From positions 1 to 41,528 of the forward strand of contig CACLCL010000008.1 of the NCBI GenBank assembly GCA_902605445.1: 41,528 nt of DNA, given 5' to 3'. The position numbers and the translations under genes are program-made. The notes under the pieces were generated by a model, which saw nothing but the letters and a program-made list of their open reading frames with translations, did not search any database and had not been told where the DNA came from. The stretch's first letter is position 1; the number at the start of each line of letters is the position of its first letter. The DNA is from an uncultured Bacteroidota bacterium (GTDB lineage Bacteria; Bacteroidota; Bacteroidia; Flavobacteriales; Flavobacteriaceae). Below, in pieces: positions 1-8,380 of the stretch.

Positions 1-2
1 AA

Positions 3-701
3 TTCAAAAAATCTGATTTAATTAATTTTACTGAAAGTGCCATTTTAGAAATAAATGAAAAACATTTAGATATTTTTGGGAGTGATAGTACTATTCCAAC
101 AAATAAATATGATTTTGAGAAAAGTGTTAAAATTTCAGTTGAAAATATGAAAGATTTGAAAAACAGTGATATAGGTGAATTTGTGAATATTAATTATGAA
201 TATAGTTCCGTTAAGAAGTCCATCTTTAGTAAATTACTCACCTACATGGGCTTTAGTGGATACATAAATCCCTTTACTAATGAGGCAAACATAAATATAA
301 AAATCCCTCAGAGTGATTTGATTTTTGTAATAAATCACGAAATTTCACACCAGTTGGGAGTTGCGAAGGAAAGCGAAGCTAATTTTTTAGCATACAACTT
401 ATTGATTAATAGCAAAAATGACTATTTAAAATTTTGCGGCTTAAATTACGCACTAAAACTATCATTGGGCGAATTATCAAAAATTGATTATAGTATTTAT
501 TCTTTTTTTTTCAACCAAATAAATAGTGGAGTTACCAAAGAATACATCAATACGTCAAAATTTTGGAAAAAATATGATGGTAAAATTGAAAAAATTTCTA
601 AAAAGACTTACGATTTTTATCTAAGGCAAAATAATGTTGATAGCGGGTTACAAAATTATAATGAAAGTTTATCACTAATTTTAAACTACAAGAAAGAATA
701 A
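3..701 (+). CDS. DUF3810 family zinc-peptidase-like membrane protein, 5'-truncated
   Basis: The reading frame is open from base 3, so the gene starts outside the window; only about the last 232 codons are present. The first internal ATG, at 147, is not a credible start because the frame upstream of it is open and protein-like. The visible part carries a gluzincin-type motif, HEISHQLG, followed by KESEANFLAY, as expected for a metal site with HExxH and a downstream glutamate. This pattern and the position before a TrmH-type gene match the DUF3810 family of Bacteroidota, whose N-terminal half usually holds membrane segments (not visible here). The substrate is unknown. The stop codon directly abuts the ATG of the next gene, so the two are probably co-transcribed. 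The family call is fairly sure; peptidase activity is an inference from the motif. Confidence 0.8.
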   Translation, partial: FKKSDLINFTESAILEINEKHLDIFGSDSTIPTNKYDFEKSVKISVENMKDLKNSDIGEFVNINYEYSSVKKSIFSKLLTYMGFSGYINPFTNEANINIKIPQSDLIFVINHEISHQLGVAKESEANFLAYNLLINSKNDYLKFCGLNYALKLSLGELSKIDYSIYSFFFNQINSGVTKEYINTSKFWKKYDGKIEKISKKTYDFYLRQNNVDSGLQNYNESLSLILNYKKE

Positions 702-1502
702 ATGTCTAAACGAATTACAAGCGCAAGTAATAAAGAAATTAAATATTTAAATAAACTTTTAATAAAATCTTCTTTTAGAAAAAAAGAGAGGAAATTTGTT
801 GTAGAAGGAAAGAGGGAAATTATAATGGCAGTTGAAAATGGATTTAAAATCCTCAAATTGTATTACAATCCGAACATAATCGACGTAAACAAATTTTCAA
901 TCGAAATAGATTGTGATATCATTGAATTAAGTGATTCTGTATATTCTAAAATTAGCTATCGTAAATCTACTGAGGGATTGATAGCTGTCTACAGCATGAG
1001 AGATTATTTATTAAAATTGGATAACACTAATAACAACTTGGCACTTGTGTTAGATGGAATTGAAAAACCAGGAAATCTTGGTGCTATTTTGAGAACTTGT
1101 GATGCAACTAATGTAAGTGTTATTATATTAACAAATCATAAATGTGATATTTTTAATCCAAATGTAATAAGATCAAGTTTGGGGGCTGTATTCTCTAAGT
1201 TGATAATCTCAATGCGCTCTGATGATGCGTATACTTTTTTTAAAAAAAATAATTATTCCATTTTTTCTACATCGAGTAAAGCCAAAAAAATGTATGATAA
1301 AGTAAATTTTAAAAAATCATGTGCAATTGTTGTTGGATCTGAAAAAAAAGGGATATCTGATTTCTGGAAAGAAAAGTGTTGTGAATTAATTAAATTACCA
1401 ATGTTAGGTAAAATTAATTCTTTAAATGTTTCTGTTTCAGCTGCAATAATCCTGTATGAAGTTAATCGTCAAAGAAATAGTAAAAAAAATAGTTTTAAAT
1501 AG
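702..1502 (+). CDS. TrmH/SpoU-family RNA 2'-O-methyltransferase
   Basis: A 266-residue SPOUT-class methyltransferase that should transfer a methyl group from S-adenosylmethionine to a ribose 2'-OH in rRNA or tRNA. The three family motifs are visible: KPGNLGAILRT (residues 122-132, catalytic Asn125 and Arg131), VVGSEKKGIS (210-219), and LNVSVSAAIILYE (241-253), which form the knotted SAM site. The N-terminal 100 residues resemble the SpoU substrate-binding domain, with a KFVVEGKREI start typical of the RlmB/TsnR branch. The ATG follows the previous stop codon with no spacing. The exact target nucleotide cannot be read from sequence, so no gene symbol is given. Length is normal for the family. 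Confidence 0.92.
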   Translation: MSKRITSASNKEIKYLNKLLIKSSFRKKERKFVVEGKREIIMAVENGFKILKLYYNPNIIDVNKFSIEIDCDIIELSDSVYSKISYRKSTEGLIAVYSMRDYLLKLDNTNNNLALVLDGIEKPGNLGAILRTCDATNVSVIILTNHKCDIFNPNVIRSSLGAVFSKLIISMRSDDAYTFFKKNNYSIFSTSSKAKKMYDKVNFKKSCAIVVGSEKKGISDFWKEKCCELIKLPMLGKINSLNVSVSAAIILYEVNRQRNSKKNSFK

Positions 1503-1549
1503 TTTTTAAAGAAATTGTCTATTAACCGTCTTTGTGCTAATTTTAAGTG

Positions 1550-3769
1550 ATGTCTGATCAAAAACTAGAAAAAGAGAAGAAAGCGTTAGCAAAAGAATAT
1601 AAAGAGCTTTTAAAAATTAGCTATCAATCATTGAATAAAAGTGATAAAAATTTAATCAGAAAAGCTTTCGATTATGCTGTAGATGCTCATCAATTTCAGA
1701 GAAGAAAATCCGGTGAAGCATACATTTTTCATCCTATCGCAGTTGCAAAAATAGTAGCTCATGAGATTGGCCTTGATGCAATCTCAATAGCATCTGCCTT
1801 GATTCATGATGTGGTCGAAGATAATAATGATCACACACTTGAAAGAATTGAAGAAGAATTCGGTAAAAATATTTCTAAAATTGTAGATGGTCTAACAAAA
1901 ATTGGCAGGCTGAATACTAAAGGTTACTCTGATGTTTCAATTCAAGCTGAAAACTATAGAAAAATGCTGTTAACCTTGAATGAGGATGTTAGAGTTATAA
2001 TAATTAAAATTGCTGATAGACTACATAACATGCAAACACTTTCAAGCATGTCAACTGAAAAGCAAATACAAAAAGCGTCAGAGACTCTTTATATATATGC
2101 ACCATTAGCTCACCGAATTGGACTTTACAATATTAAAACACAACTTGAAGATTTGGGTCTGAAGTACACTAATCCTGATGCATTCAACGAAATATCAAAA
2201 AAATTAATTGAAAATAAAAAAGATCAAGATAATTACATAAAGAAATTTAATTCAATCATCAGTAGTACTCTGACCAAAGAAAAATTAAAGTATGAAATAA
2301 AAGGCAGATCAAAATCAATTTTTTCGATTAATAATAAAATGATTAAACAAGGAATTTCTTTTGAAGAGGTTTATGATAAATTTGCAGTAAGAATAATATA
2401 TAAATCTAAACTTGAAAAAGAGAAATTCATCGCATGGAAAATATATTCAATTATTACAGATAACTTTACACCAAATCCTACTAGACTTAGAGATTGGATT
2501 TCTGCACCAAAATCAAATGGTTATGAAGCATTACATATCACTGTTGTTGGGCCTAAAAACAGGTGGATTGAAGTTCAGATAAGAAGTGAGAGAATGGACG
2601 AAATTGCTGAAAAAGGTTATGCAGCACACTATAAATACAAGCAAAAAAACGATATAAATGACAGTTTAGATACGTGGATTAATAAATTGCAAGAGGCTCT
2701 TGAAAATCCTGAGACAAATGCTGTAGATTTTGTTGAGCAGTTTAAATTAAACCTTTATGCAAAAGAAATTTTTGTATTTACTCCTAATGGAGAATTAAAA
2801 TCTCTTCCAAAAGGAGCTACACCTCTTGATTTTGCTTTCGCCATTCATACTGAAGTTGGACTCAAAACTCGTGGTGCTAAAGTCAATGGAAAACTTGTCC
2901 CCTTAAATAAAATTCTTTCAAGCGGAGATAGAATTGAAATTTTAACCTCAGATAAAATAAAGCCAAGTGCTAATTGGCTTGACTATGCAACAACTGCTAG
3001 GGCAAAATCAAAGATTAAGGCTACTCTTAACGAAGAAAAGAAATTACTAGCAGATGAAGGTAAACAAATATTAAAAAGAAAGCTTAAGCATCTTAAAATT
3101 AATTTTAATGATGGTATTGTTACTGAACTTCAAAAGTATTTTAAATTGAATACTAGTCAAGATTTATTTTACAGAGTTGGTATTAATACAATTGATAATG
3201 AAAAATTGAAAAAATTTATATCTTCTAGAAGTAATAAATTTATAAGCTACATAAGAAAAAAAATATCCAGAAAAAACGAAATTAAATTAAAAGACGAAAA
3301 CCAAAATGAAATTACTTCAAAATATGATTTATTAGTTTTCGGGAATGATGAAGAAAGACTTGACTACAAAAATGCACCTTGTTGTAATCCAATTCCAGGA
3401 GATGAGGTTTTTGGCTTTGTTACAATCAAAGATGGTATTAAAATTCACAAAAAAAATTGTCCTAATTCACTTAGCCTTCAATCAAATTATGATTATAGAA
3501 TAATTAAAGCAAAATGGATTGACTCATCACTTGAAAAATTTACAGTTCAAATTAATATTACCGGAATTGATAAGCTAGGCCTTTTAAATAATATAACAAA
3601 TGTAATCTCCGAAAATATGAATATTAATATGAAAAGACTTAATTTTGAAACTGCAGGTAATACTTTTGTTGGTAATATTATAATTTCTGTAAAATCTAAC
3701 TTGGAGGTTAATAATCTTATCAAAAAGCTAAAACTGTTAAACGGAATTGATAGAATTAAAAGAACTTAA
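1550..3769 (+). CDS. rsh: Bifunctional (p)ppGpp synthetase/hydrolase (RelA/SpoT homologue)
   Basis: A full-length Rsh enzyme of 739 residues that makes and degrades the alarmone (p)ppGpp. Domain order is HD hydrolase, synthetase, TGS, then a C-terminal ACT domain. The hydrolase metal site is intact: RRKSGEAYIFHP near residue 51 and LIHDVVED near residue 85. The synthetase region has IKGRSKSIFSI, SAPKSNGYEALH and EVQIRSERMDEIAEKGYAAH; the EVQIR motif is preserved, so both activities look possible. TGS is seen at KEIFVFTPNGELKSLPKGATP, and a Cys pair plus GDEVFGFVT lies before the ACT domain. I use ATG at 1550; a GTG directly upstream at 1547 is also possible. A 47-base gap precedes it, and a Fur-family gene follows after 15 bases. 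This is probably the only long Rsh of the organism, as usual in Flavobacteriia (inference). Confidence 0.95.
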   Translation: MSDQKLEKEKKALAKEYKELLKISYQSLNKSDKNLIRKAFDYAVDAHQFQRRKSGEAYIFHPIAVAKIVAHEIGLDAISIASALIHDVVEDNNDHTLERIEEEFGKNISKIVDGLTKIGRLNTKGYSDVSIQAENYRKMLLTLNEDVRVIIIKIADRLHNMQTLSSMSTEKQIQKASETLYIYAPLAHRIGLYNIKTQLEDLGLKYTNPDAFNEISKKLIENKKDQDNYIKKFNSIISSTLTKEKLKYEIKGRSKSIFSINNKMIKQGISFEEVYDKFAVRIIYKSKLEKEKFIAWKIYSIITDNFTPNPTRLRDWISAPKSNGYEALHITVVGPKNRWIEVQIRSERMDEIAEKGYAAHYKYKQKNDINDSLDTWINKLQEALENPETNAVDFVEQFKLNLYAKEIFVFTPNGELKSLPKGATPLDFAFAIHTEVGLKTRGAKVNGKLVPLNKILSSGDRIEILTSDKIKPSANWLDYATTARAKSKIKATLNEEKKLLADEGKQILKRKLKHLKINFNDGIVTELQKYFKLNTSQDLFYRVGINTIDNEKLKKFISSRSNKFISYIRKKISRKNEIKLKDENQNEITSKYDLLVFGNDEERLDYKNAPCCNPIPGDEVFGFVTIKDGIKIHKKNCPNSLSLQSNYDYRIIKAKWIDSSLEKFTVQINITGIDKLGLLNNITNVISENMNINMKRLNFETAGNTFVGNIIISVKSNLEVNNLIKKLKLLNGIDRIKRT

Positions 3770-3784
3770 ATTTCAAATATAAAA

Positions 3785-4234
3785 ATGTCTGATATTAAAA
3801 ATAATATTGAAACTGTAAACGAAGTATTCACAAAATTCTTAGAAAAAAAGGGGTTTAGAAAAACTCCAGAAAGATATGCGATTCTAAAAGAGGTATATGA
3901 AACAAAATTTCATTTTGATATTGAATCTCTATATGTTAAAATGAAGAATAAGAAATACAGGGTGTCACGTGCAACTCTATATAACACTATTGAGCTTCTT
4001 CTTGAATGTTCATTGGTAAGAAAACATCAATTTTCTGCTGATCATCAAGCATCATATGAAAAATGTTACTTTAACAATCAGCATGATCACCTAATTATTA
4101 ATGATTCAGGGGAAGTTTTCGAATTTTGTGATCCTCGAATTGAAACTATAAAAAAAACTATTGAAGATATTTTTGACGTTACAATTGATAGTCATTCATT
4201 ATACTTCTACGGCAAAAAAAATAAAAATATTTAG
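3785..4234 (+). CDS. fur: Fur-family transcriptional regulator lacking the CxxC zinc site
   Basis: A 149-residue winged-helix regulator of the Fur/PerR/Zur family. The DNA-binding domain is clear ([11 protein letters not shown] at residues 24-34, [13 protein letters not shown] at 60-72). The dimerisation domain keeps a metal-site motif, NNQHDHLI (97-104), and EFCDPRIE (113-120). Where most Fur proteins have the structural zinc CxxC directly after HDHLI, this one has Ile105 and Ser108, and no second CxxC is present near the C terminus. From memory this replacement is common in Bacteroidota Fur-like proteins, so it may be lineage-typical rather than degenerate. The gene lies 15 bases after rsh and its TAG stop abuts the purA ATG. 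Whether it senses iron, peroxide or something else cannot be told; 'fur' is a family label only. Confidence 0.85.
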   Translation: MSDIKNNIETVNEVFTKFLEKKGFRKTPERYAILKEVYETKFHFDIESLYVKMKNKKYRVSRATLYNTIELLLECSLVRKHQFSADHQASYEKCYFNNQHDHLIINDSGEVFEFCDPRIETIKKTIEDIFDVTIDSHSLYFYGKKNKNI

Positions 4235-5500
4235 ATGAAAGTTGACTTATTACTTGGATTGCAATGGGGAGATGAGGGAAAAGGAAAAATAGTAGATGTT
4301 TTGACTTCCAAGTATGATATTATCGCTAGATTTCAAGGTGGACCTAATGCTGGTCACACCCTTGTATTTAATAATAAAAAGTATGTTTTACATACAATTC
4401 CCTCCGGAATTTTTCATAAGAATAAAATTAACCTGATCGGAAATGGAGTCGTAATTGACCCTGTGATTTTATGCAAAGAAATATTGAATATCAGAAATGA
4501 AAACATAAAAATTAGTGAAACACTATTAATTTCAAAAAAAGCACACTTAATTCTTCCAACCCACAGAATTCTTGATGCTGCAAGTGAAATGTCCAAAGGA
4601 AAAAATAAAATTGGCTCAACGCTCAAAGGAATAGGTCCAACATACATGGACAAAACCGGAAGAAATGGGTTTAGAGTTGGTGAACTTGAGAGTAAAAAAT
4701 GGAAAGATAAATACGTAGAATTAAGAGATAAACATATTGAATTAATAAAATTTTTTAAAGTCAATTTAAACTTTAATTTAAAAAAGTTGGAAGAAGAGTT
4801 TTTTCAATCTGTTGATGAACTAAAAAAAATAGATTTTGTTGATTCTGAAAATTTTTTATTTGAAGCTAATGATAAAAAGATATTAGCCGAGGGAGCCCAA
4901 GGCTCATTACTTGATATTGATTTTGGCACCTACCCATATGTTACTTCATCAAACACTACCGCTGCTGGTGCTTGCACTGGTTTGGGAATATCACCAAACT
5001 CTGTAAATCAGGTATTTGGTATTTTCAAAGCATACACCACAAGGGTTGGCTCTGGTCCTTTTCCAACAGAATTATTTGATAGTTATGGTGAAAGAATGAG
5101 TAAGGTTGGTAATGAGTTTGGTGCCACAACTGGTAGGCCAAGAAGATGTGGATGGTTAGATTTGGTAGCGTTAAAATATGCTTGCAGAGTAAATGGAGTA
5201 AGTAAATTAATGATGATGAAAACTGATGTTTTAAGTGGTTTTGATAAAGTTTTAGTTTGTACTAATTACAATTATAAAGGTAAAATTATTAATTATCTTC
5301 CCTATGATTTAAGCGAAAGTTCACTCAAGCCAGTTTATAAGGAATTTAAAGGATGGTCAGAAGACTTGAGACAAATTGATAGTTTTGAAAATTTACCCGA
5401 AAACCTAAATTATTACATAAAGTTTCTTGAGAAAGAGCTTGAAGTCCCAATTGTAATTGTCTCTGTTGGGCCTGACAGAAAAGAAACCCTATTTAGATAA
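4235..5500 (+). CDS. purA: Adenylosuccinate synthetase
   Basis: A 421-residue enzyme that joins IMP and aspartate using GTP, the first committed step from IMP to AMP, in the cytoplasm. The phosphate-binding loop WGDEGKGK (residues 11-18, catalytic Asp13) and FQGGPNAGHT (33-42, catalytic His41) are intact, as are GSTLKGIGPTY, EGAQGSLLDIDFGTYPYVT and TTGRPRRCGWLD, all PurA signatures. Length is normal. ATG directly follows the stop of the Fur-family gene. The next gene begins 4 bases after the stop, so purA lies inside a longer operon that begins with rsh or earlier. In E. coli, PurA is a known direct target of (p)ppGpp inhibition, which makes its linkage to rsh notable. Confidence 0.97.
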   Translation: MKVDLLLGLQWGDEGKGKIVDVLTSKYDIIARFQGGPNAGHTLVFNNKKYVLHTIPSGIFHKNKINLIGNGVVIDPVILCKEILNIRNENIKISETLLISKKAHLILPTHRILDAASEMSKGKNKIGSTLKGIGPTYMDKTGRNGFRVGELESKKWKDKYVELRDKHIELIKFFKVNLNFNLKKLEEEFFQSVDELKKIDFVDSENFLFEANDKKILAEGAQGSLLDIDFGTYPYVTSSNTTAAGACTGLGISPNSVNQVFGIFKAYTTRVGSGPFPTELFDSYGERMSKVGNEFGATTGRPRRCGWLDLVALKYACRVNGVSKLMMMKTDVLSGFDKVLVCTNYNYKGKIINYLPYDLSESSLKPVYKEFKGWSEDLRQIDSFENLPENLNYYIKFLEKELEVPIVIVSVGPDRKETLFR

Positions 5501-5504
5501 TTTT

Positions 5505-7115
5505 GTGAGTATACATTTAAAAATATTTTTAAGAATTTTTCTGATATTGGTTAGTTTCAGTTCATTTGGTCAGGAAAAAAGAAAAATTATAATAAAGAAA
5601 GCTCCTTTTTTTGAGAAAGATAAAATTAATTTTCCTGATGCTTCATTGTTAACCAGAAATGATAAAGATCAAGTTTTGATTTCTCACGATGGAATTATGC
5701 TGTACTGCAATAAAGCATATTTTTATGAAAATAAAAACTTCGTTGAAGCCTTTGGAAATGTAGTATTGAAACAAGGAGATTCGATATATTTAAATGCTGA
5801 TTATGTTGAATATAATGGTGATATTAAATTTGCATTTGCCAAAGGTAATGTCACATTCAAAGAACCCCAATCAATATTATATTCAGACTCACTTTTTTTT
5901 AACAGAAATATACAACAGGTATATTATAAAAACAGAAGTAAATTAATAAGAAATTTAACTGACACTATACTAAGTGATAATGGAATTTATTATTTAAATG
6001 AAAAAAAATATAGTTTTAAATACAATGTTGATCTTAAAACTCCCAAATACCTTATATACTCAGATTTATTAGACTTTTATACATTAAGTGGAAAATCAAA
6101 TTTTTATGGTCCTACTGAAATTTTCACTGATGATTCTGAAATATTCTGTGAAGTTGGTTATTACGATACAACAAATGATAACGGCTATTTTATAAAAAAT
6201 GCAGAAATTGATTTCAATGAATACAAAATAAATGCAGATAGTATATATTTTGATAAAAGAAAAAATTATTCATCGGCCACAAACAATATTAAAATTTTAG
6301 ATACACTTAACAAAACCCTTACAAAAGGCCATTTTGCAGAGATTTTTAGGAATAAAGATTCTATGTTAATTGAAAAAAGAGCAATAATTGCTTCGTTTAA
6401 AGAAGTTGATACAACCTATATTCATGGAGAAACAATTATTGTAACAGGTAAGAAAAACCAACAAACTATTAAAGCCTCAGAAAATGGTAAAATTTTGAGT
6501 GGAAAAATTAGTGGTAAATGTGACTCAATCCATTACAGTCAAATAACCGGTATTGTACAAATGATAAATTTTAAGCATCTAGATAAAAGAAAAAGAAAAA
6601 ATCCTATCCTATGGAATGGTAAGAGTCAAATTACAGGCGATTCAATAAGAATTAAATTTGATCCAAAAAATAGTGCTATTGATTCACTTTATGTTTATGA
6701 CAACGCATTTATAATTGAAAAAGATTCAGTGGGCGAAGGATATAATCAAATTTCTGGTAAAAAGTTTTATGGTAAGTTTATTGATGGAAAGTTAATTAAG
6801 GTAGATATCGTCAAGAATGCCGAATCCATATACTATCTAAGAAATTCAGAAAATGAGCTTGTTGGAATCGATAAATCTAAATCTGCGTTAATACAGATTA
6901 CGTTTGTTGACGATAAGATAAACTCCTTTACAAAAATCAATCAAATTAGCGGAAAAACATTTCCAGAAAATGATATAAAAGAAAATGACAAAATATTAAG
7001 AGGTTTTTATTACAGAGAAAACGAGATAATTGAAAATATTGAAGATTTATTTAATGATGATAAAGAATTTATTCTACCAAAAATTGAACAACTTGAAGTC
7101 GAATTCATCAAGTAA
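5505..7115 (+). CDS. OstA-like (LptA/LptD-N fold) secreted envelope protein
   Basis: A 536-residue exported protein with the repeated short beta-strand pattern of OstA/LptA domains (for example FGNVVLKQGDSIYLNADYVEYNG and AKGNVTFKEPQSILYSDSL, split here by function), which in other bacteria carry lipopolysaccharide across the periplasm. I start it at GTG 5505: this gives a good signal peptide, with hydrophobic core FLRIFLILVSF and a cleavage site near SSFGQ at residue 23, and a 4-base gap from purA. A longer TTG reading from 5457 would overlap purA and break the signal peptide. Bacteroidota commonly have such an OstA-like protein upstream of a class III aminotransferase and a TPR protein. A role in LPS transport is inferred from the family. 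The 3' end overlaps the likely start of the next gene by 23 bases. Confidence 0.85.
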   Translation: MSIHLKIFLRIFLILVSFSSFGQEKRKIIIKKAPFFEKDKINFPDASLLTRNDKDQVLISHDGIMLYCNKAYFYENKNFVEAFGNVVLKQGDSIYLNADYVEYNGDIKFAFAKGNVTFKEPQSILYSDSLFFNRNIQQVYYKNRSKLIRNLTDTILSDNGIYYLNEKKYSFKYNVDLKTPKYLIYSDLLDFYTLSGKSNFYGPTEIFTDDSEIFCEVGYYDTTNDNGYFIKNAEIDFNEYKINADSIYFDKRKNYSSATNNIKILDTLNKTLTKGHFAEIFRNKDSMLIEKRAIIASFKEVDTTYIHGETIIVTGKKNQQTIKASENGKILSGKISGKCDSIHYSQITGIVQMINFKHLDKRKRKNPILWNGKSQITGDSIRIKFDPKNSAIDSLYVYDNAFIIEKDSVGEGYNQISGKKFYGKFIDGKLIKVDIVKNAESIYYLRNSENELVGIDKSKSALIQITFVDDKINSFTKINQISGKTFPENDIKENDKILRGFYYRENEIIENIEDLFNDDKEFILPKIEQLEVEFIK

Positions 7116-8295
7116 TGACTTTTTAAAATATCAAGCACAAACATCTCCATTTCCGCTGATGGTCGATGTGAAAAAAGCTAAAGGAAGCTATATATATGAT
7201 AAGTCAGGAAAAAAATATTTGGATTTTGTTGCTGGTGTTTCTGCTTGTAGCGTTGGACACTGTAATAAAAAAGTTATAAGTGCAATTAATAAACAGGCAA
7301 AAAAGTACTTGCATGTCATGGTTTATGGAGAATTCATTACAGATGCAGCTTTAGAGCTTGCAAAGATAATCTCTAAAAATATTCCAGCCGGGTTAACAAC
7401 TACATACTTTACCAATTCTGGGACAGAAGCTATAGAAGCCTCAATTAAGCTTGCAAGACGATACACTGGCAAAAAAAAAATAATTGGAGCCGAAAAAGCA
7501 TACCATGGAAGTACCTTAGGTTCGTTGACCCTTATGGGAATGGAAGAAAAGAAAAAACCATTTGAGCCATTAATTCCGATGGTTGATTTTATTAAATATA
7601 ATTCTATTAATGATATTTCTAAAATTGATTCTGATACTGCATGTGTAGTTCTTGAAACAATTCAAGGTAGTGCCGGATTCATTAAACCAAAAAATAATTA
7701 TTTGAATCTTGTAAAAAAACAATGTCTTAAGGTTGGCGCACTTTTAATACTTGACGAAATTCAAACGGGTATTGGAAGAACTGGCAAACTGTTTGGATTT
7801 CAAAATTTCGCATGTGTCCCTGATATTATTGTCTATGGTAAAGGATTAGGTGGTGGTGTTCCCATTGGAGCGTTTACCACAACAAAGGAAAAAATGGATG
7901 TTCTTCACAAAAATCCAACCCTAGGACACATAACTACATTTGGTGGTAATCCCCTAGTAACAGCAGCAGCATTACAAACAATTAAGATAATTTTGAATTC
8001 AAATTTGATGGAAAAGAGCCTTGAATATGAAAATATTTTTAGAAATAACTTGAAGCATAAATTAATTCAGGAAATAAGAGGTATGGGGCTAATGCTATGT
8101 TTAATAATGAAAAATTCTGAAATTGCTAATAGCTTAGTTTTACGGGCTAAAGAAAAAGGTCTAATTCTTTTTTGGCTTTTAATAGAAAAAAAAGCAGTAA
8201 GAATAACCCCTCCACTAACAATTTCAAAAAAAGAAATAAGTTTAGGATGTGAAATTATAATCTCAATTTTAAACTCAATTGAATCTGAGTGTTAA
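7093..8295 (+). CDS. Class III PLP-dependent aminotransferase (ArgD/GabT-like)
   Basis: A cytoplasmic class III transaminase of about 400 residues. The PLP site is intact: TNSGTEAIEASIKLAR, LILDEIQTGIGRTG with Asp221 contacting the pyridine nitrogen, and VYGKGLGGG with Lys250 as the Schiff-base lysine. I choose TTG 7093 as start, which gives MKSNSSSNDFLKYQAQTSPF, matching where homologues in Flavobacteriia begin as I recall them. ATG codons at 7030-7060 would add an unrelated tail read from the other frame of the OstA-like gene; the ATG at 7115 is out of frame. The start overlaps the preceding gene by 23 bases, suggesting translational coupling. Annotated relatives are called aspartate or acetylornithine aminotransferase; the true substrate is not evident. 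Confidence 0.88.
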   Translation: MKSNSSSNDFLKYQAQTSPFPLMVDVKKAKGSYIYDKSGKKYLDFVAGVSACSVGHCNKKVISAINKQAKKYLHVMVYGEFITDAALELAKIISKNIPAGLTTTYFTNSGTEAIEASIKLARRYTGKKKIIGAEKAYHGSTLGSLTLMGMEEKKKPFEPLIPMVDFIKYNSINDISKIDSDTACVVLETIQGSAGFIKPKNNYLNLVKKQCLKVGALLILDEIQTGIGRTGKLFGFQNFACVPDIIVYGKGLGGGVPIGAFTTTKEKMDVLHKNPTLGHITTFGGNPLVTAAALQTIKIILNSNLMEKSLEYENIFRNNLKHKLIQEIRGMGLMLCLIMKNSEIANSLVLRAKEKGLILFWLLIEKKAVRITPPLTISKKEISLGCEIIISILNSIESEC

Positions 8296-8297
8296 TT

Positions 8298-8323
8298 AGT
8301 TTGTTAAGAAGTTTAGACAAACT
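8298..8323 (+). terminator. Possible hairpin after the aminotransferase gene
   Basis: A 7-base inverted repeat, AGTTTGT at 8298-8304 and ACAAACT at 8317-8323, with a 12-base loop, begins two bases after the aminotransferase stop. One G-T wobble can be added at each end. There is no T-run directly after it, so it is at best a weak terminator or an mRNA-processing hairpin. The 85-base gap that holds it (8296-8380) is the largest in the first plus-strand run. Confidence 0.3.
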
Positions 8324-8380
8324 GAACACTTTATCTTCATTTCATATTTACTTTTATAAATAATAATAAAATTTTACGAT

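Noticed and set aside
3785-4234. Fur-family gene as a decaying pseudogene because of the missing Cys pair
   Set aside because: The frame, length, DNA-binding helix and histidine site are intact, and the change appears to be shared in the phylum as far as I recall.
4414-4764. Minus-strand ORF of 116 codons inside purA
   Set aside because: Fully antisense to conserved purA codons, low-complexity hydrophobic product, no start context.
7030-7092. N-terminal extension of the aminotransferase from ATG codons at 7030-7060
   Set aside because: These codons are the second frame of the OstA-like gene; the extra residues are not part of the aminotransferase fold.
8296-8380. Possible tRNA or small RNA gene in the gap before the TPR gene
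   Set aside because: Only one 7-base hairpin is present; no cloverleaf, no GTTC-type loop, and the sequence is uniformly AT-rich.
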